A DNA stretch of 64,000 bases from Mycobacterium malmoense (GTDB lineage: Bacteria > Actinomycetota > Actinomycetes > Mycobacteriales > Mycobacteriaceae), in the NCBI RefSeq assembly GCF_019645855.1, contig NZ_CP080999.1, forward strand, positions 3,348,001 through 3,412,000. Direction: 5' to 3'. Both the position numbers and the translations under genes were made by a program. This document shows, one piece after another, positions 8,065 to 15,091 of this stretch. The notes beneath the pieces are model-generated. The model saw nothing but the letters and a program-made list of their open reading frames with translations, was not told the origin of the DNA and did no database searches. Positions within the stretch are counted from its first letter, which is position 1; every line of letters begins with the position of its first letter.

Positions 8065-8172
8065 TTTCCTGGCACTTTCTGACGTTCGAATAGTCTTTCG
8101 CTTTCTCCCGCAACCGGATTCCGGTCGGCGGTATGACACGAGCGTCGGCCAAACCTTTTCAGGACCATCAAC
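8060..8172 (+). promoter_or_regulatory. Diverged cysteine-leader RNA upstream of the ANTAR gene
   Basis: GTTGATTTCCTG (8060-8071) can pair with CAGGACCATCAAC (8160-8172) as 6 bp plus 5 bp around a 1x2 internal loop, the counterpart of the attenuator duplex at 4838-4969. Here the downstream strand lies about 45 nt before the ANTAR gene's own AGGAGGT (8214-8220). The hairpin therefore does not cover that Shine-Dalgarno and would have to act on transcription elongation, RNA stability or an ANTAR-RNA contact. The mechanism is inferred. Confidence 0.6.
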
Positions 8173-8229
8173 CGCAGTTTCCTAACACATTGCATCACAG
8201 AATAATTCGGACCAGGAGGTCGGCAGCAA

Positions 8230-8511
8230 ATGATCGAGACCCTCGCAAGCCAACAACATCCCGGCGCGAGCCGTCAACAGGCAAGTCGAGCCCTCGACAC
8301 GGCGGTGGGGATACTCGTCGGCTGGCGCCGGTGCAGCACCCATACCGCTTTCCGGGAGCTGCTCAGTGCCAGCGAGCGGCACGGGGTGCCGCTGTTCAAG
8401 CTGGCTTCGGCCTTGGTGGCCCTGGCCAGTGGGGGCTCCGAAAGTGGGATGGACGGTGCCGAGGCTCGGCTCGCCGCGGAGAAGGAGTGGGGTCTGAATT
8501 ACTTGCTGTGA
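8230..8511 (+). CDS. Small ANTAR-domain protein (RNA-binding antiterminator family)
   Basis: A 93-residue protein consisting almost only of an ANTAR domain. The stretch from about 17 to 67 (ALDTAVGILVGWRRC, then THTAFRELLSASERHG and FKLASALVALASGG) fits the three-helix ANTAR pattern. ANTAR proteins bind paired hexaloop hairpins in nascent RNA and prevent termination. Most are fused to receiver or sensor domains; none is present here. A lone cysteine (C35) lies in the domain. A very good AGGAGGT lies 9 nt before the ATG. The transcript begins with the Cys-rich leader at 8002, so its expression probably follows cysteine supply. Its RNA targets are unknown; the leader itself is an obvious candidate. 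Confidence 0.8.
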   Translation: MIETLASQQHPGASRQQASRALDTAVGILVGWRRCSTHTAFRELLSASERHGVPLFKLASALVALASGGSESGMDGAEARLAAEKEWGLNYLL

Positions 8512-8527
8512 TCGATACGGGGAGCGA

Positions 8528-9217
8528 CTACGGTGACCGCGGGTCGACCTCGGCGAATGATTTCACCCACCGGTGCGGGGGCCGCGGGGAATTCGGTTCA
8601 CCGGTCCGCGCCACCCCAAGCACCCGCCAACCCGCGGCGGCCGCGGCGTCGAGTTCGTCGGGATGGTCGGTCAGAAATAGGATTCGCTCCGCGGGGAGTC
8701 CGATCGCCTCGGCAATCCGGCGGTAGGACGCGTCCTCGCGCTTAGCCCCGGCGGTGGTCAGATCGAACCAGCCGCCGATCAATGACGCCAGCTCTCCCCC
8801 GCGGGCGTGGGCGAACCAATCCTGTTGATTGCGAACCGAGCCCGACGAGAACACATACAGCGAGATGCCGGTCTCGTGCCACGCCGCCAGCGCCGGCCGG
8901 ACGTCGCCGTAAAACTCCCCGTGCAGGGCACCGGCGCGGAAGCCCTCCGCGCAGATGAGGCCCTGGGCGGTCTTGAGCGGTTCCGCCTTGACGTCGGAAT
9001 CCAGCCAATCACGCAGGATGTCGGCCACCTCGGCCGCGCCGGCACCGGGCCGTCCGGCCAGCTCTCGGGTGTTGGCGATCACCGAATCGGCTGCGCCGCC
9101 CGGGTTTTCGGCTAGCCACCGGCGAATGTGTTGCCGGGTATAGCCGTACAGGCCGTCGCGCACCGAGCTGGTCGGGCTGGTGGTGCCCTCGATGTCGATA
9201 ACGATCGCGGAGATCAC
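8528..9217 (-). CDS. mtnC: Acireductone synthase (enolase-phosphatase E1)
   Basis: A HAD-superfamily enzyme of methionine salvage. It enolises and dephosphorylates 2,3-diketo-5-methylthiopentyl-1-phosphate to the acireductone. At 229 residues the N-terminus AIVIDIEGTTSP carries the DxE(G)T nucleophile motif. SLYVFSSGSV is motif II, and FLTDHPDELDAAAAAGW is the C-terminal acidic motif. Its ATG overlaps the mtnD stop by 4 bp. It converges on the ANTAR gene with a 16-bp gap. Confidence 0.94.
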   Translation of the reverse strand: MISAIVIDIEGTTSPTSSVRDGLYGYTRQHIRRWLAENPGGAADSVIANTRELAGRPGAGAAEVADILRDWLDSDVKAEPLKTAQGLICAEGFRAGALHGEFYGDVRPALAAWHETGISLYVFSSGSVRNQQDWFAHARGGELASLIGGWFDLTTAGAKREDASYRRIAEAIGLPAERILFLTDHPDELDAAAAAGWRVLGVARTGEPNSPRPPHRWVKSFAEVDPRSP

Positions 9218-9789
9218 GCCGCGATCAGCTGATCGAGCGTCGGGAAGCGTTCGCCGATGGGGTCGGCGGTGAACTCGCCGATCCAGCCGTCCCGTTCCTC
9301 GAAGAAGCGGATCGCCACAAAATCGGGGCGCGCGCCCATGTCAAACCAATGCCGGGTGCCTGACGGCACCGACAACAGGTCACCGCCTTCGCACACCACC
9401 GCAACGACTTCCGGTTCGATGTGCAGGTAGAAACAGCCTCGGCCGGCGACGAAGAAGCGCACTTCGTCCTCGGCGTGGCGGTGCTCGGACAGAAACTTCT
9501 GCCGGGCCGCCCTGGCGGTGTCCGGCCAGCTCGGGTCGGCGTCGTCGGGCCGCAGCCGCGCCACGTCGATGTGCTTGTAGCGGCCGTCGGCGTTGAGCCC
9601 GGCGACCTTGTCGCGGTAATGGGCCAGGATGTCGGGGGTCGATGTGTCCGGGTCGAGGCCGGGCATCGTGGGCCAGCGATCGAATGCCACGCCCCGCTTG
9701 TCGAGTTCGACGCCGATCAGGCTTGCGTCGTCGGTGCGCAGTCGTATGTCGGCGGCATCGCCGTCGGCCATGATCTGCAACAGCGTCAT
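9214..9789 (-). CDS. mtnD: Acireductone dioxygenase
   Basis: A cupin metal enzyme that oxidises the acireductone to the keto acid of methionine plus formate (Fe form). At 191 residues the metal-binding motif HRHAEDEVRFFV supplies His, His and Glu, and the downstream SGTRHWFDMG gives the last His. It sits between mtnAB and mtnC with 4-bp ATGA overlaps on both sides, so the three are translationally coupled. Together they link methylthioribose-1-phosphate to methionine, alongside the cysteine genes to the left. Confidence 0.94.
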   Translation of the reverse strand: MTLLQIMADGDAADIRLRTDDASLIGVELDKRGVAFDRWPTMPGLDPDTSTPDILAHYRDKVAGLNADGRYKHIDVARLRPDDADPSWPDTARAARQKFLSEHRHAEDEVRFFVAGRGCFYLHIEPEVVAVVCEGGDLLSVPSGTRHWFDMGARPDFVAIRFFEERDGWIGEFTADPIGERFPTLDQLIAA

Positions 9790-11432
9790 CTCGGTTCCTC
9801 GCCGCCGGCGCCGATTTCGCGGCGACCGGTCAGCGTCGCCAGCTCACACATCGCCTCCAGGCACTCCGCGCGGTCGCGAGCCTGCGCGAGGGTGGCGCCC
9901 CACGCGGTGACACCGTGGCCGGCGATGAACAGCACGGGCGCGGCGTCCGGGTGCTTGGTCAGATGACGCTCGATGTCGGCGCCGATGCGGGCAACGTCAG
10001 CGTGATTGGCAAAGACCGGAATGTCGATGGATTGACCGGCTCCCAGGCCCTTGATCAGCTCGTAGCCGCTGAACCGCAGCGCGTCGGGCGCGTCGATCGA
10101 CTGCGCGGTCGCATGCGGCGGGTGGATGTGCACCACGGCCTCGGCGTGGGTGGCGCGGTAGATGGCGGTGTGGATGGTGGTCTCTGCCGACGGACGGCGC
10201 GTTCCCGAGACCGGCCGGGAATCGGCGACGCTCACCGTCACCATGTCGTCCGCGGTGAGCTCGCCCTTGGACAGCCCGCTGCCGGTGATCACCGCGGTGT
10301 CGCCGGTGCGCACCGAAACATTCCCCGCCGTGCCCGGCATCCAGCCGAGCGCATACAGACCGCGCGCGGTCTCCATAATCCGTTGCGCTACATCGATATT
10401 CGGTGAAGTAGGCACGTCCGGGCTCGGTGCGACCGCGCCGTTCTCGGTGACGATCGCGGTGACCAATTCCGGCGGGGTGACGTCGAAGGCGGGATTGAAG
10501 ACGGCGACGCCCTCCGGGGCGGTCGCGACGCCACCGACATGGGTGATCTCGTCCGCGGCCCGCTCTTCCACCACGATCTCGCGTCCAGTCGGGGTGGCAA
10601 GGTCGCGCGTCGACTCCGGGGCGACCACGACGAACGGGATACCGTGCCGGCGAGCCGCCACCGCCAGGCCATAGGTGCCGATCTTGTTGGCGACCGAACC
10701 GTCGGCGGCGATGCGGTCGGCGCCGACGATCACGCAGTCCACCCGGCCGGTGGCCATCGCCCACGGCGCGGCCGAATCGATGGTCAGCCGGTGCGGGATG
10801 CCGGCCTCGGCCAACTCCCACGCCGTCAGCCGGGCGCCCTGTAGCAGCGGTCGGGTCTCGTCGACCATGACGTTCTCGATCCGCTCGCGGGCATGCAGCA
10901 CCCGCAACGCGCCGATCGCGGTGCCGAACGCGGTCGTGGCCAGCCGCCCGGTGTTGCAGTGAGTCAGGATGCGCAGCGGCCGATCGGGGCATAGCCGCTG
11001 GATCAGGTCCGCCGCATGAGTGGCGGCGGCCCGGTTGGCCCGCGCATCCTCGACCAACATCTGCAAGGCCTCGGCCAACACGCCCCGCGGACCTTCCGGC
11101 AGCTTGGCCAAGGCGCGCCGCACACCCCAGGTCAGGTTCACCGCGGTGGGACGGGCCGAGGCGATCCGGGCGGCCTCCAGCTCCACCTTTTCGGCGTCGC
11201 CCGGGTGCGCCAACGCCGCCAAGACGACCCCGAATGCCCCGGACACCCCGATCGCGGGCGCTCCCCGAATCGCCAAGGTTTTGATCGCGTCGATGACCTC
11301 GTCGACCGTCGTGATCCGCAACCGGCGCAACTCGTGCGGCAGCGCGCGTTGGTCGATCACGACCAATGCATCGTCGTCCCAGCCGATCGAACTCTCCACG
11401 AAACGCTCGGATCGCGGCCCAACTGCCGGCAC
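9786..11432 (-). CDS. mtnAB: Fused methylthioribose-1-phosphate isomerase / methylthioribulose-1-phosphate dehydratase
   Basis: A 548-residue bifunctional protein covering two consecutive salvage steps. Residues ~10-340 are MtnA, with the conserved Cys in LTHCNTGRLAT and Asp in IVGADRIAADG. Residues ~350-540 are MtnB, a class II aldolase-type dehydratase with zinc-site histidines in VVHIHPPHA. The two genes are separate in many bacteria, and the linker here is short. The start is uncertain: GTG at 11432 has no clear Shine-Dalgarno but precedes the MtnA N-terminal strand by the usual distance. It is first gene of the mtnAB-mtnD-mtnC operon. A methylthioadenosine phosphorylase is not in this window. 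Confidence 0.93.
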   Translation of the reverse strand: MPAVGPRSERFVESSIGWDDDALVVIDQRALPHELRRLRITTVDEVIDAIKTLAIRGAPAIGVSGAFGVVLAALAHPGDAEKVELEAARIASARPTAVNLTWGVRRALAKLPEGPRGVLAEALQMLVEDARANRAAATHAADLIQRLCPDRPLRILTHCNTGRLATTAFGTAIGALRVLHARERIENVMVDETRPLLQGARLTAWELAEAGIPHRLTIDSAAPWAMATGRVDCVIVGADRIAADGSVANKIGTYGLAVAARRHGIPFVVVAPESTRDLATPTGREIVVEERAADEITHVGGVATAPEGVAVFNPAFDVTPPELVTAIVTENGAVAPSPDVPTSPNIDVAQRIMETARGLYALGWMPGTAGNVSVRTGDTAVITGSGLSKGELTADDMVTVSVADSRPVSGTRRPSAETTIHTAIYRATHAEAVVHIHPPHATAQSIDAPDALRFSGYELIKGLGAGQSIDIPVFANHADVARIGADIERHLTKHPDAAPVLFIAGHGVTAWGATLAQARDRAECLEAMCELATLTGRREIGAGGEEPR

Positions 11433-11452
11433 AAAAATATGGAACCCGGAAT

Positions 11453-11998
11453 TTTAAATTGCAACCAGATTTTGGCTCGGCAAGACCCGATGGCGCGGGG
11501 GGGCCGCCCAGGGAGCACTCGAACCGGCCGAATGCGGTCCCTGACTTGGCTCACGGGTCACCGGCGCCTCCCAGCGAATCGGCCGGTTTGATTGATGCCC
11601 TTACGTGTCTTGCGTTTTAGCGGCGACACCATGCGCCCTGATCGCCCCATGTACGTTTGACACCGTCGACAACGCGGGGTGCCGGTGAATGCCGGCCTGC
11701 TCATAACGCGGTGCGGTGGCGGTCATCCTTGAATTTCATCGCCGTATCCGGATTGATTCGAAAGTCGTGGGTGTCGGTTGTGCGCCAGAGATAATTCGCT
11801 CGAATCCGGTGCCGCCCCACGTAATTGCCGGGATTGCGTATCACCGGATGAGACCACGCGTCGTCTAGCTTCAGGTGATTGATCACTGCAGCCAGCTTCA
11901 CTTACGATTTGACTTGCTTTCTGCCACAACGTGATCAAATCGACATGATGTTGATTCCTTAGTGCGGCAATGGATCTCAATGCCGTGATGACCGATCG
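11453..11998. other. Intergenic region of about 550 bp, mostly without recognised genes
   Basis: Between mtnAB and the helix-turn-helix gene. It has lower GC than its surroundings and contains only one weak small-ORF candidate (11701-11901, minus). I see no insertion-sequence ends or tRNA. The composition and neighbouring regulators suggest leftover accessory DNA. Confidence 0.45.
11701..11901 (-). CDS. Possible small hypothetical protein (66 aa)
   Basis: MKLAAVINHLKLDDAWSHPV starts an unrecognised 66-residue frame with no domain, signal or membrane segment. Third-position GC is about two thirds, well below the neighbouring genes, and no clear Shine-Dalgarno was found. A second minus-strand frame overlaps it. 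It could be transferred DNA or a chance ORF. Confidence 0.25.
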   Translation of the reverse strand: MKLAAVINHLKLDDAWSHPVIRNPGNYVGRHRIRANYLWRTTDTHDFRINPDTAMKFKDDRHRTAL

Positions 11999-12217
11999 TC
12001 ACGACGCGCTAACCTCTTCGGCAAGCAGTGCCTCGATGTCCGCACGGCGAAAGCGGCGATGACCGGTCGGCGTGCGAAGTGCGATGATGCGTCCGTTGCG
12101 TTCCCACCGGCGTAGAGTGTCGACGGACACACCCACCAGGCCCGCCGCTTCGCCAACCGCTAAGAACTCTGAACCTGTGTCAGGATGCTTACTCGACATG
12201 GGGGCAAGGTTAAGCAT
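11999..12217 (-). CDS. MerR/excisionase-type helix-turn-helix protein
   Basis: A 72-residue DNA-binding protein. EFLAVGEAAGLVGVSVDTLR followed by RWERNGRIIALRTPTGHRRF is the winged-helix signature of excisionase/BldC-like MerR relatives. It has no effector domain. The start is either at 12217 or at the internal ATG at 12199; neither has a good Shine-Dalgarno. It is divergent from the XRE-type gene at 12333, with a shared 116-bp control region. This is a layout typical of control modules of integrated elements, beside a tRNA gene. No integrase is present. Confidence 0.75.
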   Translation of the reverse strand: MLNLAPMSSKHPDTGSEFLAVGEAAGLVGVSVDTLRRWERNGRIIALRTPTGHRRFRRADIEALLAEEVSAS

Positions 12218-12316
12218 CCTTATGCAAAGTTAGCAAGCCCTCATCGCGAACTGGATGAGTCTGAGTCTGTTTAGGCTGGCTCGAGGCTGTCTAAGCTTGC
12301 CGAGGTTTACGCAGGT

Positions 12317-12339
12317 ATGCCATAGTTTGCCTATGGCAT
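12317..12339 (+). promoter_or_regulatory. Operator-like inverted repeat over the -10 and start codon of the XRE gene
   Basis: ATGCCATAG (12317-12325) and CTATGGCAT (12331-12339) form a perfect 9-bp inverted repeat with a 5-nt centre. It contains CATAGT, a plausible -10 box exactly 6 nt before the ATG at 12333, so the transcript is probably leaderless. A repressor bound here would cover both promoter and start. The geometry suggests autorepression by the XRE protein, which is inferred. Confidence 0.55.
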
Positions 12340-12713
12340 CAGTAGACACCGGCTGGGTGATTCCCGAGTGGTCGTTCGGCGACCGCATTCGTAAGGTGCG
12401 CGTCAGTGTTGCCGGAATGACCCAGGCCGAGTTCGCAGACGCTATCGATGTCGGTGAGGCGTCCCTGGCACAGTGGGAAACGGATCGCGCAAAACCTCAC
12501 GACATACGAGCGGTCACGCTGCGCATTCAAGAGGTGTTCGGAATTTCGGCGGCGTGGCTCATCGACGTGGACCAGCCGGGCCATAGGCCACACCACCCTC
12601 GGACGGGGGCCACGACGACGAAGGCGAGGCGCGGCGGCAAAGTTAAACAGGCTCCCCCGGGAGGACTCGAACCTCCAACCCTTCGGTTAACAGCCGAACG
12701 CTCTGCCAATTGA
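12333..12713 (+). CDS. XRE-family helix-turn-helix regulator, 3' end running into tRNA-Asn
   Basis: The ATG at 12333 begins MASVDTGWVIPEWSFGDRIR. A Cro/CI-type helix-turn-helix follows (MTQAEFADAIDVGEASLAQW, then ETDRAKP). Phage and integrative-element repressors look like this. The frame stops at 12713, inside the antisense of tRNA-Asn, so its last ~20 residues (PPGGLEPPTLRLTAERSAN) are encoded by the tRNA complement. That suggests truncation or joining at the tRNA 3' end. I reject the upstream frame to 12255: a leaderless start at 12333 under CATAGT is better supported. Confidence 0.65.
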   Translation: MASVDTGWVIPEWSFGDRIRKVRVSVAGMTQAEFADAIDVGEASLAQWETDRAKPHDIRAVTLRIQEVFGISAAWLIDVDQPGHRPHHPRTGATTTKARRGGKVKQAPPGGLEPPTLRLTAERSAN

Positions 12714-12724
12714 GCTACAGGGGA
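12652..12724 (-). tRNA. tRNA-Asn (anticodon GTT)
   Basis: A 73-nt cloverleaf on the minus strand. The acceptor stem pairs TCCCCTG with CGGGGGA (one G-T wobble). The D arm lies in AGCTCAATTGGCAGAGC, the anticodon loop in CTGTTAA with anticodon GTT, and the T arm is GGAGG-TTCGAGT-CCTCC, with discriminator G. CCA is not encoded. It corresponds in position to asnT beside dnaG in M. tuberculosis. The XRE reading frame overlaps it on the opposite strand. Confidence 0.97.
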
Positions 12725-12874
12725 TTAACCCGATCGCGGGACGACTCTAGCGTACTGGCATACCTGCACCCAACTAGAGGGACCGGCGATCGAGCCCCCA
12801 GCCAGAGGGATCGGGCGCGCGCACAACCGGCCGGGTGAGGCAGGATGGAGCCATCGATCGTCGGGAGGAACGCT

Positions 12875-13162
12875 TTGATCCGGTATGTCGTGGTGCTCGG
12901 ACTGGGCTATCTGCTGGGTTCGAAGGCCGGACGTCGCAGATACGACCAGATCGTCGGCACCTATCGGGCGCTGACCAGCAGTCCCCTGGCCAAGTCGATG
13001 ATCGAGGGCGGGCGTCGCAGGATCGCCAACCGGATCTCGCCCGACGCCGGGTTTGTGACCGTGGCCGAGATCGACGGCCAGACGGCCGTCCAGGAACGCG
13101 CGGAGCGCCCAGTGGAGCGGCCGGCCGGCGCGGCCCTCACACCGTCAGATCGTCGCCGCTAG
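12875..13162 (+). CDS. Conserved mycobacterial small protein (Rv2342-like)
   Basis: About 95 residues. The N-terminus LIRYVVVLGLGYLLGSKAGR is a single hydrophobic helix followed by a basic stretch (RRRYDQIV), so it is probably a membrane-anchored small protein. Function is unknown. A TTG start at 12875 is chosen because GGGAGGA (12863-12869) lies about 6 nt upstream; the in-frame ATG at 12845 has no such site. It is convergent with dnaG and overlaps its 3' end by 26 bp, as I recall for the Rv2342-dnaG pair of M. tuberculosis. Confidence 0.8.
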   Translation: MIRYVVVLGLGYLLGSKAGRRRYDQIVGTYRALTSSPLAKSMIEGGRRRIANRISPDAGFVTVAEIDGQTAVQERAERPVERPAGAALTPSDRRR

Positions 13163-15059
13163 CCTGCTCCAACAGGCTGCGCCGATACGCCTCCATGGCG
13201 ACCAGGTCGCCGAACAGCGCGTGATAGTCGTCGCCTTGCTCGATGGGCGACATGCGCTGCAATTTGGACTTCACCTCGGCGATCTGCCGGCCCATCCAGA
13301 CTTCCTGCATTCGGGCGAGCACGCCCGCGATGTAGCGCGGTAGCTTCTCCTCGTCGACGGCGATGGACTCCACCCCGAGTTCGCTGATCAGGCCCGCGGT
13401 CAGGGCCGACGTGGTTTGCTGGCGCACCGCCTCGATCCACTCCGCCCCGGCGACGCCGGTGGAGGTGCCACCGGCCGCGTCGATGGCCGCGCGGACGGCC
13501 GCGTATCCGGGGTGGGTGAAGCTCTCAACGGTCAGCGCGTCGAACACGGGGCCGGCCAGCGCCGGGTACTGCAGCGCCGACTTGAGCGCCTCGCGCTGTG
13601 GCCACAGGGTTGGGTCGCGCGGGTCGGGGCGGGCGGCGGCGGGCTCGGCCGGAGCCGCGGGAGCCGGCCGCTCGGCGACCCGGTGGCGGGCGGTGGATCC
13701 GGAGCCGCCCCGACTCGAGGGCTTGGACTTTTTGGCCTCGCGCCGCGCCCGGTCGATGACCTGCGCCACGTCGTCCCAACCGACCCAGCCGGCGAGTTGG
13801 CGGGCGTACTCGTCGCGCAGGGTGGGGTCCTTGATCTGGCCCACCATGGGCACGCAGCGGCGCAGCGCGGACACCCTGCCCTCGGCGCTGTCCAGGTCCG
13901 TCTCGGCAAGCGCGGTGCGAATCGCGAACTCAAACAACGGGGTTCGCCGGGCCACCAGGTCGCGCAGCGCGCCGTCGCCGGCCTTCAGGCGTAGGTCGCA
14001 GGGATCCATGCCGTCCGGGGCGACGGCGACGTAGGACTGCCCCGCCAGGTTCTGCTCGCCGTCGAAGGCCTTGAGCGCCGCGGCCCGGCCCGCCGTATCG
14101 CCGTCGAAGACGTAGATGAGTTCGCCGCGAAAGAAACTGTCGTCCATCATCAGCCTGCGCAGCATGGCCAGGTGATCGTCGCCGAACGCGGTGCCGCACG
14201 ACGCGACGGCGGTGGTGACCCCGGCCAGATGCATCGCCATCACGTCGGTGTAGCCCTCAACGACAACCGCCTGGTGCCCCTTGGCGATATCGCGTTTGGC
14301 CAAGTCGATGCCGAACATCACCGACGACTTCTTGTACAGCAGCGTCTCGGGCGTGTTGATGTACTTGGCTTCCATCGGGTCGTCGTCGAATAACCGCCGC
14401 GCCCCGAACCCGATCACTTCGCCGGCCGATGTGCGGATGGGCCACAACAGCCGCCGGTGGAAGCGGTCGATCAGGCCGCGGCGCCCCTGGCGGGACAGGC
14501 CAGCCGCTTCCAGCTCTTTGAATTCGAAACCCTTGCGCTGCAAGTGTTTTGTCAGTGAATCCCAGCCGGACGGGGCGAATCCGCAGCCGAAACGACGAGC
14601 CGCCTCGTGGTCGAAATTCCGCTCCGCAAGGTACTGCCGGGCCGGCGCGGCCTCCCCGGACTCCAGCGTCGCCGCGTAGAACTCGGCCGCGGCCGCGTTG
14701 GCCGCGACGAGCCTGCTGCGGCTGCCGCGATCACGCTGCACGCTGGTGGCCGCGCCGGTGTAATTGATGGTGTGACCGATCCGGTCGGCGAGCAGTTCGA
14801 CCGCCTCGACGAAGCTAACGTGTTCGATCTTCTGGACGAAGGCGTACACGTCGCCGCCCTCGCCACAGCCAAAGCAGTGGAAGTGGCCATGGTTGGGGCG
14901 GACATGAAACGACGGTGTTTTCTCGTTGTGGAACGGGCACAGCCCCTTGAGCGAGTCGACACCGGCGCGCCGCAATTGCACGTAGTCGCCGACGACTTCT
15001 TCGATGCGGACCCGCTCGCGGATGGCCGCGATATCACGATCGGGGATCCGGCCGGGCAT
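13137..15059 (-). CDS. dnaG: DNA primase
   Basis: A 640-residue primase that lays RNA primers at the replication fork. The zinc-binding domain is intact (C41, H44, C62, C65; CPFHNEKTPSF and HCFGCGEGGD). The TOPRIM domain has VVVEGYTDVMAM with the catalytic Glu and VFDGDTAGRAA with the metal-binding Asp pair. The C-terminal ~150 residues would bind DnaB helicase. Length and order relative to dgt match other mycobacteria. Its 3' end overlaps the convergent Rv2342-like gene. Confidence 0.98.
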   Translation of the reverse strand: MPGRIPDRDIAAIRERVRIEEVVGDYVQLRRAGVDSLKGLCPFHNEKTPSFHVRPNHGHFHCFGCGEGGDVYAFVQKIEHVSFVEAVELLADRIGHTINYTGAATSVQRDRGSRSRLVAANAAAAEFYAATLESGEAAPARQYLAERNFDHEAARRFGCGFAPSGWDSLTKHLQRKGFEFKELEAAGLSRQGRRGLIDRFHRRLLWPIRTSAGEVIGFGARRLFDDDPMEAKYINTPETLLYKKSSVMFGIDLAKRDIAKGHQAVVVEGYTDVMAMHLAGVTTAVASCGTAFGDDHLAMLRRLMMDDSFFRGELIYVFDGDTAGRAAALKAFDGEQNLAGQSYVAVAPDGMDPCDLRLKAGDGALRDLVARRTPLFEFAIRTALAETDLDSAEGRVSALRRCVPMVGQIKDPTLRDEYARQLAGWVGWDDVAQVIDRARREAKKSKPSSRGGSGSTARHRVAERPAPAAPAEPAAARPDPRDPTLWPQREALKSALQYPALAGPVFDALTVESFTHPGYAAVRAAIDAAGGTSTGVAGAEWIEAVRQQTTSALTAGLISELGVESIAVDEEKLPRYIAGVLARMQEVWMGRQIAEVKSKLQRMSPIEQGDDYHALFGDLVAMEAYRRSLLEQASGDDLTV

Positions 15060-15091
15060 CGGCTCAGTCTAGAGGCGCGGCCCCGGCCCGT

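Noticed and set aside
8072..8159. A dual-hexaloop ANTAR target in the second cysteine leader.
   Set aside because: A short ACCGG/CCGGT hairpin is visible but I could not find two adjacent hexaloop hairpins with the expected loop bases, so it is not claimed as a site.
12255..12332. Extension of the XRE gene upstream to an ATG at 12255.
   Set aside because: The added residues do not look conserved. A leaderless start at 12333, 6 nt after CATAGT, is better supported and puts the palindrome over the promoter.
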